A stretch of 64,000 nt of DNA from Zygnema cylindricum (GCA_037447655.1 JBBHKE010000541.1:62001-126000), one strand, 5' to 3'; positions 20,515-30,905 are shown, counted from the first letter of the stretch. Numbers and translations: made by a program. The notes: a model not told the origin generated them from the sequence alone.

Positions 20515-21341
20515 CTAGTAAATCAATGCCCGTTACACGGGCATGTACCCTGTCCAGTTTATCATGCCCGCACTGCGGACGCACGGCAACGCTACATTGT
20601 GCCAGCGGTACGGCTGTCCGTACTGCGGACGCACGGCAACGTTAAGTTGTGCCAACTGTACGCGGTTTGTACTGCGGACGGTTGGCAATGTTACATTACG
20701 CCAGCGGTACGGCGGTCTGTACTGCGACGGCTGGCAACGTCAAATTATGCCAACCGTACGCGGTCTGTACTGCGGACGCACAACAACATCAAATTGTGGC
20801 AACTTCAAATTGTGCCAAGCCTACGCGGTCCGTACTGCGGACGCACGGCAACTTCAAATTATGCCAACCGTACGCGGTCCGTACTGTGGAAGCACGGCAA
20901 CTTCAAATCATGCCAGCCGTACAAAGCCCGTACCGCGGACGCACGGCAACTTCAAATTGTGCCAACCGTACGCGGTCCTTACTGCGGATGCACGGCAACT
21001 TCAAATTATGCCAGCCGTACGTGGTCCGTACTGCGGACGCACGACAACGTTATATTGTGCCAGCGGTACGACGGTTCGTACTGCGGACGCACGGCAACGT
21101 CAAATTGTGCGAACCGTACGCGGTTTGTACTGCGGACGGTTGGCAATGTTACATTATGCCATCCGTACGGCGGTCTGCACAGCGACGGCCGGCAACGTTA
21201 CATTGTGCCAGCGGTACGGCCGTCCGTACTGCGGACGGACAGAAAAAAACCAAGACAGACACACCGCATATATAAGGGTTTCCAGAAAGGCGAACAAAGT
21301 TCTCTTATTTATATACTGATTGAGCTTTTTAGAGTGTTAGA
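20515..21341 (-). mobile_element. Insertion in the kinase ectodomain exon, Helitron-like 3' end
   Basis: Read on the minus strand, the left edge ends in the hairpin TGCCCG-TGTAA-CGGGCA (20527-20543), eight bases, then CTAG (20515-20518) followed by a host T. This is the classic Helitron 3' terminus. A candidate 5' TC start preceded by A lies at 21341 (TCTAACACTCTAAAAAGC on the minus strand). Against this, the kinase frame resumes best at a second GGAAC (21352) matching GGAAC at 20511-20515, which would imply a 5-bp duplication and another class. Most of the insert is a 49-bp tandem array; a TATATAAG box lies near 21272 on the + strand. Confidence 0.45.
20570..21243 (+). repeat. 49-bp tandem array, about 14 units
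   Basis: Units begin GTACGCGGTCCGTACTGCGG and continue ACGCACGGCAACTTCAAATT then RTGCCARCC. Each unit has one or two GTAC cores and a small GTCCG/CGGAC hairpin; one unit carries an extra 22-bp partial copy. Since 49 is not a multiple of three, successive units cycle through all frames, and all three + frames are open for 200-340 codons. This reflects a stop-poor GC-rich unit and is weak evidence of coding. Confidence 0.9.
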
Positions 21342-22554
21342 TACTCTTCAAGGAACAAAAACTCCATACAAAATCGTTCCATCTCCCTCTCCTCCGGAAA
21401 TTTTACCCGGTTGTGCGACTGAAAACCGGTCACGTCTCGACGAAAAACGGGCGGCTTGGGAGGGGGCCGCCATTGGAGCAGCAACCACAGCCGTCTTTCC
21501 GGGACTACTTTTTCTCTTGATTTTGAGATTTTGTTGACCCAAATTTTTTGAAAGGAAATATAACGAAGGGAAATCAGGAGGATCTTTCTGGAAAGACGAG
21601 TTATACGACGCTGGTATGAAATCAGGTGAGTAATTTTAAGCGAGATCTTTTTCGATTTTCATGGTAATTTTTTACATATGAATGCAAGAGGGTCAAGTAG
21701 TGACAAGGAAAGTAATATTTGACTTCTTTTGTTTGTTTTTTGGGTTTCTGTTTGATTTGAAATTTCAGGGCAATTCCGAAACGGAGACGAGGCTGGTAGT
21801 GTTTATAGCCGATTTAGCGGTGCTCTTGGGGCAAGATATTTTACTTTTCAAGAATTGAAGGCACAAATGGATTCAGTAAAGAGAATGTTGTTGGGAAAGG
21901 AGGTTTCGGATTGGTTTACAAGTGAGGACAAATTTACTTAAGATTCCAATCCGGTTAACCTCAAATCTTCCTTTGGTGGGTTTAAAACAATGTGGGTCAA
22001 AGGGTTATTTAATTTAATCTGTCTAAATGGATAAATTTTAGACTGAGAAAATTTCTGAGATTTTGTCATTCTGTTATTTCATTTGTTTACCTAGTATCTA
22101 ATGGATTTAAATGGGGAAAACTATAACAGAGCAAGCTTGGGAACCGGAATTAATGTTGCCGTGAAGCGATTGTCGCTGGAATCGAAACAAGGAGAGAGAG
22201 AGTTCCTTACTGAGGTGAGCAATAAATAAATAAATGAAATGTAACCAACATTGAGGCAAAAAATTATTATTTTGTTCAGATGCGTAGAGTAAGATGTCAA
22301 GTTTTTGAATCTGTGTATCCTCGAGCAATAGTGGAGAAATATTGATGAATGTTCTTTTCACAGCAACTTGATAGTTTTTTGACAGTTTGTTGTTAGAAAT
22401 TTAAGATATGTTTTGTGTTTATTTTTGTGAAACAAGTGGAGCGTTTGTCTCGTCTTCACCACCGTAATTTGGTGAATTTGATTGGATATTGTGAGAAGGA
22501 CCGACAATTAATGCTAGTTTATGAATTTGTGGGTAATGGAACTCTCCGAGTAGT

Positions 22555-22920
22555 TGGCTGCGGAAAAAAAAGGTCGTGGGTCACATTATTTTGGCATATT
22601 CTATCCTTTTAAGACAACGGAGTTCTTGATTGGTATATTGATAGATTGGCAATATAACTATTTTTGAGTAATCTACCACCCGTTTCTGAACCGATGGAAA
22701 ACTAAACAGGAAACATATGAACATAGGGAATAAAAGTTGTTTCAGAACTAAAAAATTATCAAACACATTTCAGACTGTTAAGGAAAATAATCATTTTCAA
22801 CAAAAAGAAAGCAATATTCGAAAACAACTTACAGAATAATATCATTTCAAAATATATATATTTACAGAAAAAAAAGGAGTAACGAGCAAAAGTTGAAGCG
22901 ACGATATAGCTTTTTTTAGT
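22555..22920 (+). repeat. Repeat family R, copy B right part
   Basis: Matches copy A at about 10886-10990 (GGTCRTGGGTCA, CATATTCTATC, AACAACGGAGTTC-type) and at 11805-11975 (CCCGTTTCTGAACCGATGGA, CAGAACTAAAAAATTATCAA), lacking ~800 bp in between. Joined directly to the end of the kinase fragment. Confidence 0.7.
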
Positions 22921-22929
22921 CAAAACCTC

Positions 22930-23480
22930 TCAAAATAAATGATTATGTGTTTCAATTCTTATGGATGAATGAATCCAATATCCCACAAACAAAATCCACA
23001 CTAATGCTGGTTTATTTCCGACATCCACTGTAATTCTGGTCAGACGGCTAGATATTAAATTTGATCCACGCTGATTTTGGGATAAAATATTTAAATAAAA
23101 TCCGGTGTTTGCACGTTTCTTTTGTTTTGGTACAACTCCGAATTAGATGTGGAATCCTCACTAAATATGGTAATTCACAATAAATTTGGGTCACTTCTGA
23201 AGGATGAGATTCAGCCCATATTTTGATGCAAATTAGTGGGAGATGATGTACTTGCGAATCTTCTGATAAATCAAATTGTGTTGAAAAAAAACAGTTGGAA
23301 AGAAAGTGTATCCGAGCTCGAATAGAAAACATCCGAGATTGTATCGTAGTCCAACAATGTATGTTGCGAAACAACTTTATGTGTGGAGAAATAAAATGTA
23401 TCTAAGCTTGTAGAAAACCCAGAAACTTAAAGGAGAGTGTGAGTGTTTCGAGTTTAATGTAGATGAATTTGGCGTTCTAG
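22930..23480 (+). repeat. Repeat family R, copy C
   Basis: 22958-23250 is a direct repeat of 23926-24234 (TCCACACTAATGCTGGTTTA, CATCCACTGTAATTCTGGTC) and matches 60580-60890 in reverse. GAGATGAT at 23240-23247 is the unoccupied counterpart of the hAT-1 insertion site in copy D. Confidence 0.75.
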
Positions 23481-23726
23481 GTATTGTACTGGAAATAGTG
23501 TCCATCGAAACTTTTCCAAGAGGAATCAAATCGACATAGAGTTGGTCGCATCTGATTATATGTGATCTTTACAAAAATCAGAGTCAAGCACCACTGAAAG
23601 CATACAAATTATTGTGGATGTTATCCAACAGATTATATTGGAGTGTAATGCATAAAAAAAAAACGTTTTATTCATAAGAAAGAGAAGTTTCTTTCACATT
23701 GGCTTTCCTTAAATGCTCTCCTTAAT

Positions 23727-23731
23727 ATATA

Positions 23732-23784
<53 letters not shown>
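23727..23784. repeat. (AT)n microsatellite
   Basis: Pure AT dinucleotides between R copies C and D. Confidence 0.95.
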
Positions 23785-23786
<2 letters not shown>

Positions 23787-23919
23787 ACAAAAAATCAATT
23801 AATGAATACAATTATGTCAAAACATCAATTTCTGCCCTTACACATTTTCTCAGGAGTTCATGGAAAATCTCAGATTGAGTTTGGTAAAACTTCTTCAAAT
23901 AAAAAAATCTACATTAAAT

Positions 23920-25350
23920 GTGCTTCAATTCTTATGGATGAAGGAATCCAATATCCCGCAAATAAAATCCACACTAATGCTGGTTTATATCCGACATCCA
24001 CTGTAATTCTGGTCAGACAGCTAGAAATTAAATTTGATCCATGCTGATTTTGGGAAAAAATATTTAAATCCAATCCGGTGTTCGCACATTTCTTTAGTTT
24101 TGGTACAACTCCGAATCAGATGTGAAATCCTCACTAAATATGGTACAAAGTATGATGAAATTCACACTAAATCTGGTTCAATTTCGAAGGCTGAGATTCA
24201 GCCCACGGTTTGGTGAATTTTAATGGGAAATTATTAGTGTTGTGTATCGGTAAGGATTTGCCGATAACCGATATGGGCCTTTTTTCGGGGACCCGATAAT
24301 CGATATATTGGTACGATATATCGCTATCGGTCTTATCGCCGATAACGATAACTATCGGCGATAACTGTACGAGCCGTACAGATAAATGTACGGCGTGTAC
24401 ACTCAACTGTACGTCTTATTCCCCCGACGCGCCCTACTCACAACCCCTGAGGTACCTACCAATCAGATCATTTGTACAAGCCGAAAGTACAGTAGCCGGC
24501 ATAAGATGTGTACGGCTTTAGTACGGCTCCAGTTAAGACGATGTACCTTTCACATCCGACGCCGTGGCTTTGTCACTTTATTTTTTGGGATCCACTGGAA
24601 ACCTGCCACGTGTCAATCCGTCGGCTTTTTTGGCAAAAGCCGCCAAAAAAACCATTCCGAGATGCCGGCGCTCACGCTGACTGTCCGCTCATATTTTCTC
24701 ATTGAATGTCGTCCGTTCGATTCCGGCGGCACACATAATGTTATTTTGCATTCGTTGTACTTTGTGTCCGCCGTCTTTTTACCGTTCCATGATAATCAGT
24801 TTATCAGTAAAATTCCGTACGTTCCCGAAAAATTTATGTTCAGTTAACCGCCTAAAAAGTACTACAAAGCGCAACGTATTTTTTTGTCAAATTCCGTACA
24901 TTTCCCGTAAAAAACCGTACATTTCTCGTAAATTTACCGTTCAGTTTACCGGACAGAAAGCACTCCGGACAGAAAGTACAGAAAGTACAAATATATCGGG
25001 ACCGCTGACCGTTTGATAACCGATAACTATCGGTATCGGTGTTATCGCGATAATTTTTTTACCGATACACAACACTAGAAATTATATACTTCAGAACTCC
25101 CTGGTAAAACAAATTATGTTGAAAAAGAATGGTTACTATAAAAGTGTGTCGAGCTCGAATAGAAAACATCTGAGATTGTATCGTAGTCCATTAATGTTGA
25201 GAAAAAAAACATTATTTTTTAGGAAAACCAGAAAAGTGCTATAGGTTACAAAAGTTTTGCTTTTGCAAAATACTCAGGATGTGTTTGTGAGAGGCATTTA
25301 AGGTTGTTTTAGTGTCTTAGAGAAAGCATTGAACAACATTGCAGACATTC
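23920..25350 (+). repeat. Repeat family R, copy D, split by hAT-1
   Basis: Left part 23920-24234, right part 25078-25350; together collinear with copy C (TCGAGCTCGAATAGAAAACA present in both). A (TTTTA)n tract follows at 25366-25392. Confidence 0.75.
24235..25077. mobile_element. hAT-like non-autonomous element 1, 843 bp
   Basis: Terminal inverted repeats TAGTGTTGTGTATCGGTAA on the left and the complement of TAGTGTTGTGTATCGGTAAA on the right. They are flanked by a perfect 8-bp duplication GAAATTAT (24227-24234 and 25078-25085), the hAT hallmark. Subterminal regions are rich in TATCGG/CCGATA. A 153-codon frame inside (24386-24847) has no transposase features (no BED finger or dimerisation domain), so it would need a transposase in trans. 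R copies C and E give empty sites. Confidence 0.85.
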
Positions 25351-25444
25351 GGGATTGTTCTCAGTTTTATTTTTATTTTTATTTTTATTTTACAACAGAA
25401 CAGAAAATGCTGATGGTTTTATTCACAATGGAACCCTGAGAAGT

Positions 25445-26860
25445 AAGAAGTTGTGCAAAGTTAGCAATAAGAAGACTTTGGTCATAAGAATGGCTCAAAT
25501 CTGTGGATAAATTCAATTTTGTAGGACTCTTAATGGCCGTTTACAGGAAGAATCTTAATTATAGTGATTAAGGTTACATGACATTGTGACCAATAGTTAT
25601 CAACACAATTGCAATGAAATATTCTTGTCGATGACAACAAATGCCAGCTTTCTGAATCAAATCGAAGCACCAAAATACTGCAGGTCAAGGAACAAAAAAT
25701 GCTAAAAAACATCAAAAGTTAATTCCTTCTTAACTACCGACAATGAGATGCTATCTGTTCACATGCGCTAACCAATAAAAGAAAAAAAGGCTCACCAGAA
25801 GTCGCAGTACCATTCCAGTTGTCAATTGCAGAAAGTAAACTTTTAGTCAGCAAAACGGCTACCGGTGGATTCTACGCTGTGACACTTAACAGTGACAGTA
25901 CGGATCATAAAATTGAAGATCTGAAAAACATGATAGTTAAATAGGCAAATTTCTTAGTTTTTACTACAACTACATCTAATAATTACTCCTATCCACTACA
26001 ACTAACTACTAGCACTAGTACTACTTAGTACTACTACACCTATTATTACTACTACACCTACAACTGCCACTATTATTCCCTACTACAAACTACTCTAAAC
26101 TACTACTACCTACCACAACCACCTAGTACCTACCAATACCGCCTTCTACTACAGCATACTTCTACCATTACTATCACTGCAGGAAACCTACACAACAATA
26201 TTTTAACAAGTTTTTTGCATTCTCAAGTCAAGAAATCCTCTTTTCTTTGATTTCTGTCTTACATCCAGGTAAAATCCAGAATACGGAGCGTGGCGTTATT
26301 AACCAGAAAACAGCATGTTTAAGAAGATGAAGCATATAGACTCTCTTGGTATTATCATTCATCAAGGGCAGACGTAACGAAAACCCTATCTTCTCAGCAA
26401 GCCATCACCTGGAGCGTGAATGATAACAGACAACTGAGAAATAGAACAACAGCAACTGCACCAATGTTAACTTCATTGCAAAGTCATAAAGACAATATCA
26501 TTGGCAAAAAAAGGAAAAAGTTGACATGATAGTATACCTTAATTCTGTCCTTGATTATGAAACTTAAACAAAGTATTGTACAGCCGTGTGCTCATGTAGC
26601 ACAACAAAAAAGAGAGGAAGTTGCAATTGTTTTATCTCAAAGCTGACTATTCAAAACTAGTTGATATCGAAGTTGAACATTTGCCAACAACTGGAACCAA
26701 AAATAGTTCAGATGTTGGAAGAACTTCTCCCAATCTACATGTGTTGCCAACTGTGACATTACTTCCTTCTAGCACATAAAAAAATCAAATGAACGAATTC
26801 TAAACCAGGATTTGCATAAATATTCAACGTAGACTACTTGTAAGAGCCTTTAGATGCCTT
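25445..26860 (-). repeat. 3' flank of F-box gene c, duplicated downstream of gene e
   Basis: Matches 57960-59495 in reverse order and orientation. Shared blocks: CTATTTTTGGTTCC and TTTTGAATAGTCAG near gene ends, the TAC/GTA trinucleotide-rich tract (25970-26165 vs 58800-58990), and CTTCCTGTAAACGGCCATTA. TA at 26169-26170 is the unoccupied site of the MITE present at 58586-58801. No further coding sequence recognised. Confidence 0.75.
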
Positions 26861-26863
26861 ACA

Positions 26864-28162
26864 CTAGGTCCACGGGGTACTAGACTTGATTTTTGGATAT
26901 AAACCCTGCATCCATGATGTATCTTTAACGCATGCAAAAACCATTTGAGAGTTCAATTTTGAGTCCAATGGCGCAGTTTTAAAGTTGATGGCTACTTCTT
27001 CTAGTTTAGGGCAGACTTTCAGCCATGGACGTATATGATTGGCCAGAGGTATGTCAATAGGCATATTTTCAAAACAAAGCTTCTTTAGGCATGGGAAAGG
27101 CTGTATGTCAACGCCAATAGGAGCGTCGATACAAACTGTCAGGTTTTTCAAAGTATCAGCATTACTCCAGCAAAGACTATGACAGAGGATTCCATTTTTC
27201 TCGCCCAGGGAAGATAACTCCTCTAACTTGGCTGGTAAGGGAGACTGCAATGTGATCAGTGTCTTCTTGTTATAGGTTTCGTTATAAAAACACACAATGC
27301 TTTTCAAGTTCTGAGCAGCACCAATGTCAATGTGTTTCTGAAAATTGGTATGTAGCCATAATTTTTCAAGATTAGGAGCGTTAATGTTGAGGTTGATGCA
27401 CACGGAACAGATTTTTAGAGTGGTTAAAGAATTTGACTGGAGAGATGTTACATCTATCAACTCACAATGCAGAACGCGTTGTTGAGGTAAATATTCAAGT
27501 ATATGCTGAAAAAAATCAGACTCTTGAAAACTTACATTTTCTATAATAAGTCTTTCTATGTTGAAGGGTTTGCATTTTGACATCGCTGCTCTGTCGGAAG
27601 TAAATTTGCAGTTTGTCAAAGACAAGGAATTCAGAAATTCCATTTCATTCAGGTCATTAAAATGAGCTGCGGAAAACTTGCAATTGCGAACAAGAAAGCG
27701 TTTAAACGTGCGTCTTATCACAGTCGACCAATAGAGAAGAGTCAACGGTGAGATCCCCTGAGGAGGACCGGCCTTGTCACCAAATGAAACCTCTTCGACA
27801 CAAGAAGCCACATGAACAAGACGAGCTAAAATATACTGGCGACTGTCATGATCAATTCCTGCGAGATTAAGACGACTTATCTTTAAAACACGAAAGCCGT
27901 TGACTGCTTCACAGAATATCTTGCATACGACAGAATAGCGGATGAGATCACGAAGGTGTCCGCCATCTGAAGAGCGTAGGAGAATGTCAGAGATAAGAGG
28001 TAGCGGGAGACAAAAACCTGCTACCACTGGGGGCAGCGGACAGGCGACAGCCAGGGCTAATCGTCTCAATGACCTTTTGACTGAACCGGATGGCAGTATG
28101 TGCCGGGTATTTGTAGCGTGGTATACGACATATTGGGACGAGCCAATCAGGCGGATGGACAA
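26864..28162 (-). CDS. F-box-like/LRR protein gene c, intact frame (432 aa)
   Basis: The only full-length uninterrupted member of the local family. F-box-like segment at about residues 52-92: LPLPLISDILLRSSDGGHLR, DLIRYSVVCKIF and NGFRVLKISRLNL. Leucine-rich segments follow: CVEEVSFGDK, FLNSLSLTNCKF, NIERLIIENVSF, NLEKLWLHTNF and KLEELSSLGEK. The C-terminus is ICPWLKVCPKLEEVAI-like and ends STPWT. F-box proteins usually bind SKP1 and present substrates to an SCF E3 ligase; this box is divergent, so function is inferred. In genes d and e the ancestral start is ATG in GCCATGG just before AVVCP/ADLSP; here the same site reads GCCCTGG, so that start is lost. The frame stays open to an upstream ATG at 28162, adding 36 residues (MSIRLIGSSQYVV...) of no known homology. 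A hAT-like element lies 31 bp upstream. Confidence 0.7.
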   Translation of the reverse strand: MSIRLIGSSQYVVYHATNTRHILPSGSVKRSLRRLALAVACPLPPVVAGFCLPLPLISDILLRSSDGGHLRDLIRYSVVCKIFCEAVNGFRVLKISRLNLAGIDHDSRQYILARLVHVASCVEEVSFGDKAGPPQGISPLTLLYWSTVIRRTFKRFLVRNCKFSAAHFNDLNEMEFLNSLSLTNCKFTSDRAAMSKCKPFNIERLIIENVSFQESDFFQHILEYLPQQRVLHCELIDVTSLQSNSLTTLKICSVCINLNINAPNLEKLWLHTNFQKHIDIGAAQNLKSIVCFYNETYNKKTLITLQSPLPAKLEELSSLGEKNGILCHSLCWSNADTLKNLTVCIDAPIGVDIQPFPCLKKLCFENMPIDIPLANHIRPWLKVCPKLEEVAINFKTAPLDSKLNSQMVFACVKDTSWMQGLYPKIKSSTPWT

Positions 28163-28193
28163 AGTTTGAGCCGGCCTTTGCCCGGGCGGCCGG

Positions 28194-28778
28194 CAGAGGT
28201 CGCAAACGGTTAACCGAAATTGTAACCGACCGTTAACAGACGGCCCGCGTCGGATCGGGAACGGATTCGGGTGCCAAATTTGGGGGGCCGGGCGGGTTCG
28301 GGCGGTTGATTCACAAAAAAAAAAAATCCGTTACGGTTGGGTAAGCAAAAAAACGAAAAAAATTACTATCAATACTATAGGTTATATAATATATATAAAG
28401 TATATATAAAGTATATATAAAGTATATATATATATAAAAAGTATATATATATATAGTTATATATTATAGTATAATAGTATACTATAGTTTTGTACTATCC
28501 ATACTATCCAACATTATTGTACTTTTTACTCTTGGGTATCGTGGAAGGTATGAGGGAAATGTACCATTAATTTTGTACTTATTCAGGTACGGGCGGGTAC
28601 GGGTAGTCGCGAGAAATCGAGTTTCGGTTAACTTTTATTTTCGTAAACGTGTTTCGGGTAACAATTAACAATTTTGGAGCGTGACATAACCAGGTCAGGC
28701 ATCGGGTACTCAGATTTTGAAGAAAAAAAAAAAACGGTCGGTTTCGGTTATCTAAAATTTTGACATTTGCGACCTCTC
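28194..28778. mobile_element. hAT-like non-autonomous element 3, 585 bp
   Basis: Left terminus CAGAGGTCGCAAACGG, right terminus the complement of GAGAGGTCGCAAATGT, with subterminal AACCGAAA and ACCGACCGTT on both sides in inverted order. Flanked by GCGGCCGG (28186-28193) and GCGGCCAA (28779-28786), an 8-bp duplication matching 6 of 8. The interior includes a TATATAAAG microsatellite (28383-28465). No transposase. It sits in the promoter position of F-box gene c. Confidence 0.7.
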
Positions 28779-28786
28779 GCGGCCAA

Positions 28787-29797
28787 GCAATGTAAAATTG
28801 TAAATCCCTCCCTGTTCTAACATGGTCAAACGTCAACTATGTGAAAACATTCAAACAGGCTATAGCGACTAACCGGTTACATTATGGGAATGTGTATCCG
28901 AATTACTGTAGTGATGTGGGTGTTAATTAGAGTAAGTGTTTCTCGAGGTCACGAAACCCAATATCACGTTAATAACGTTATTTTTTTATTTACAATAATA
29001 ATTTCTTAACGCAATAAGCAATTCTCAAGGTAGTACAACATTATATTTGAAACAAAATCTTGGAGGAAAAAAGCAATGTTGTTCAAATCGTGCGATTTTT
29101 TCATTTTTTACAATTCCTAAGTATAATTCGTGAAATGTGAAAAAATCGCAAAAAAACGTGGAGAACTTTCTCTCCGGTAAACTAAACAAAAATTTTACGG
29201 GAAATGTACGAAGTTTTACCGAAAATGTACGAATTTTTACGAAAAGAGACGTTGCAGTGTTGCACCATTTGCGCGCGGTAAGTTTGAATTATGTACGATC
29301 ATAAGGAATTTTTTTTACATGTACGGAATAATACGGATACAAAATCAACAACAATTTTAACAGTTTTTTCAAATCGTTCAATGCGTTACTAACGTATAAT
29401 TTGCATGATTAAATCGTGATTAAAATACTGTTTGAACAAATATGGGAAAAAAGTAAAGACCAAAAAGTGTAAAACTGCAACCCACCGTTAATAGTGCGGA
29501 CATTCAATGCGACGCCAAAAAAACCAAGAAGGGGCAGTCTGTCAATCCTTACAGTCAGTTCCATTGAGCACTGATTGCCGCCAGTTTAGGTAGTTTTGGC
29601 GAAGGCCGGAACTGAACTCGGTGCAGCTGAAAAAGTAATGGTTGCAGTAATCGAAAACAATATAGCGACTGGGAACTATTCGAGCGAAATAACGTTGAAT
29701 TACTAATACCTGCACGGTTTTCGGGCCTCGCACTGAATTTCTTCAGATTTTGTTTATAGATGGCCACACTATCAACTATAACACGTGAAAGCCGAGC
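28787..29797. other. Intergenic, no gene recognised
   Basis: AT-rich DNA. 28900-29030 has ends weakly reminiscent of the TA-MITE family (ACGCAATAAGCAATTCTC). 29711-29760 (CGCACTGAATTTCTTCAGAT) recurs at 45925-45950. Short frames at 29542-29733 show no domain. Confidence 0.5.
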
Positions 29798-29802
29798 AAG
29801 GA

Positions 29803-30892
29803 TGAAACTTTGACCTCCATAAGTCCTCAGAGTGGACAGCTTCCAAGAAGCCTCCAGGATAACCCTGACCCCTTTGTGTTTCAGCAAAAATAACTGCCAC
29901 CCTGGCAGACAAAAACTTTGACCAACTTCACCCTTGTGAAGATAAGACTCCCCTGAGTCGATAGCAAAAAGAATCTCTGAATTTGCTCCCCTAAGCAGTA
30001 AGATATGGAGGGTCAAAGTTGACCTTTTGTACAGAAGCTCTCTGTGAGAGAGGGTCATATCTTCTAATTTTTCTACGTCCTATCTCTCTCACAGACTCTA
30101 TCTACTGATGTACGGAGCCAATCAGAATTCAACTCCGTACACAAAAGTACATCTGCCGGTGTACTTTATGTACGGCCATTGTACAACATGGCCTAAATAT
30201 CGACACGTGGTATGTCCGGATTTGCTCATTTAATCCTCGGAGATACCGCAATCCATTGTCATTCCGCCACGTGTCATCCGATGTGGCGATGACCATAAAC
30301 CGCCGAAATCCTCTTCCGCGATCTCGGCGTTAATTACGGCCGTCCCATTAAATTCACATTTAATCGTAGCCATAATAAATACATGCGCGGTATTTGTTTT
30401 ACTAAAAAAATAAATGCGCGGTATTGGTTTCTTGTTCGTACCGGAATCTGTACTTTAACATTTACTAGATATATGTCTCTCGTAATCAGTTACAGTTAAA
30501 TGAACATTTCTACATTTAAATATTTAAATAATTATCAAACCTTATATTACGAAACACTACTTCTAGACTTAACGGCTAAGGCTACCGGCTACCGGCTGTT
30601 TGTCGGCCGGCAGGTACCAGGTTCAAATCCTGCCGCCGGCACATATCTTTTAGTAAAATAAAACCCCTAAATAAAATATATTTTCCCGTAAAACTTTGGA
30701 TAGCCTAGAATATATTTTCCCGTAAACCTCTGGATAGCCTAGGTAGCCATGGCTCTAGCTCCCTCTCCAATTTCTCAGTGACTGCGACAAGTTTGAGAAG
30801 TTGGAGAGAGAAGTTAGAGGTAGACTGCCTCGGCTTCTTTCTTATTTCTATTCAGACCTAGAAAATACTTTAAAAGACCATTAATTTCTACA
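29803..30892 (-). repeat. Copia-2 3' LTR (1090 bp)
   Basis: Starts TGAAACTTTGACCTCC and ends AATTTCTACA on the + strand, followed by CTCCCCTTATTTTC, the complement of the polypurine tract (AAGGGGAG, 30893-30900). Collinear with 35245-36138 plus 43396-43589. Confidence 0.9.
30571..30642 (+). other. tRNA-like segment with Pol III box B, in the Copia-2 3' LTR
   Basis: GGTTCAAATCC (30620-30630) matches the internal box B of tRNA genes; CGGCTAAGGCT about 50 bp upstream resembles box A. GCCGGCAGG and CCTGCCGCCGGC pair around the box B loop like a T arm plus acceptor. A matching 5' acceptor strand is not visible, so it is probably a tRNA-derived fragment and not a working tRNA gene. It is antisense to the LTR. 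Confidence 0.45.
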
Positions 30893-30905
30893 CTCCCCTT
30901 ATTTT

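Larger units (their letters stand above)
19487..22553 (+). pseudogene. Receptor-like kinase gene fragment with introns, broken
   Basis: Exons inferred from splice sites and protein signal: 19487-19608 (VAVDGTEEKPELLPLKIYQT...), 20457-~20514 (NISSVSLKSGFARGFLSGT), ~21346-21625 (proline-rich stalk, TM helix AAIGAATTAVFPGLLFLLIL, then basic KFFERKYNEGK), 21769-21921 (GARYFTFQELKA and the ATP loop), 22130-22214 (NVAVKRLSLESKQGEREFL with the VAVK lysine) and ~22435-22550 (LSRLHHRNLVNLIGYCEKDR, LMLVYEFVGNGTL). This is ectodomain-TM-Pelle-type kinase, subdomains I-V only. The rest of the kinase is missing: family-R sequence begins directly after GTLR. Lesions: TGA after the TM (21535-21537), a 1-nt loss before the ATP loop, an acceptor reading ACAA instead of ACAG before 22435, and a large insertion in the ectodomain exon. 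Exons 1 and 2 do not join in frame as drawn, so an exon may be missing. Confidence 0.75.

Noticed and set aside
20570-21243. CRISPR-like array
   Set aside because: Units are contiguous without unique spacers, and the context is eukaryotic.
20509-21537. A 342-codon open frame over the 49-bp array
   Set aside because: All three forward frames are open because of the stop-free repeat unit; only the last ~60 codons (stalk and TM helix) look like real kinase-gene sequence.
24386-24847. 153-codon frame within hAT-1 as a transposase
   Set aside because: No BED finger, hAT dimerisation motif or DDE pattern; length far below a transposase.
28900-29030. Another TA-MITE
   Set aside because: Ends only loosely resemble the family and no reliable TA-flanked pair could be drawn.
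30571-30642. Functional tRNA gene
   Set aside because: Box B and a T-arm-like stem exist, but no matching 5' acceptor strand or clear anticodon arm.
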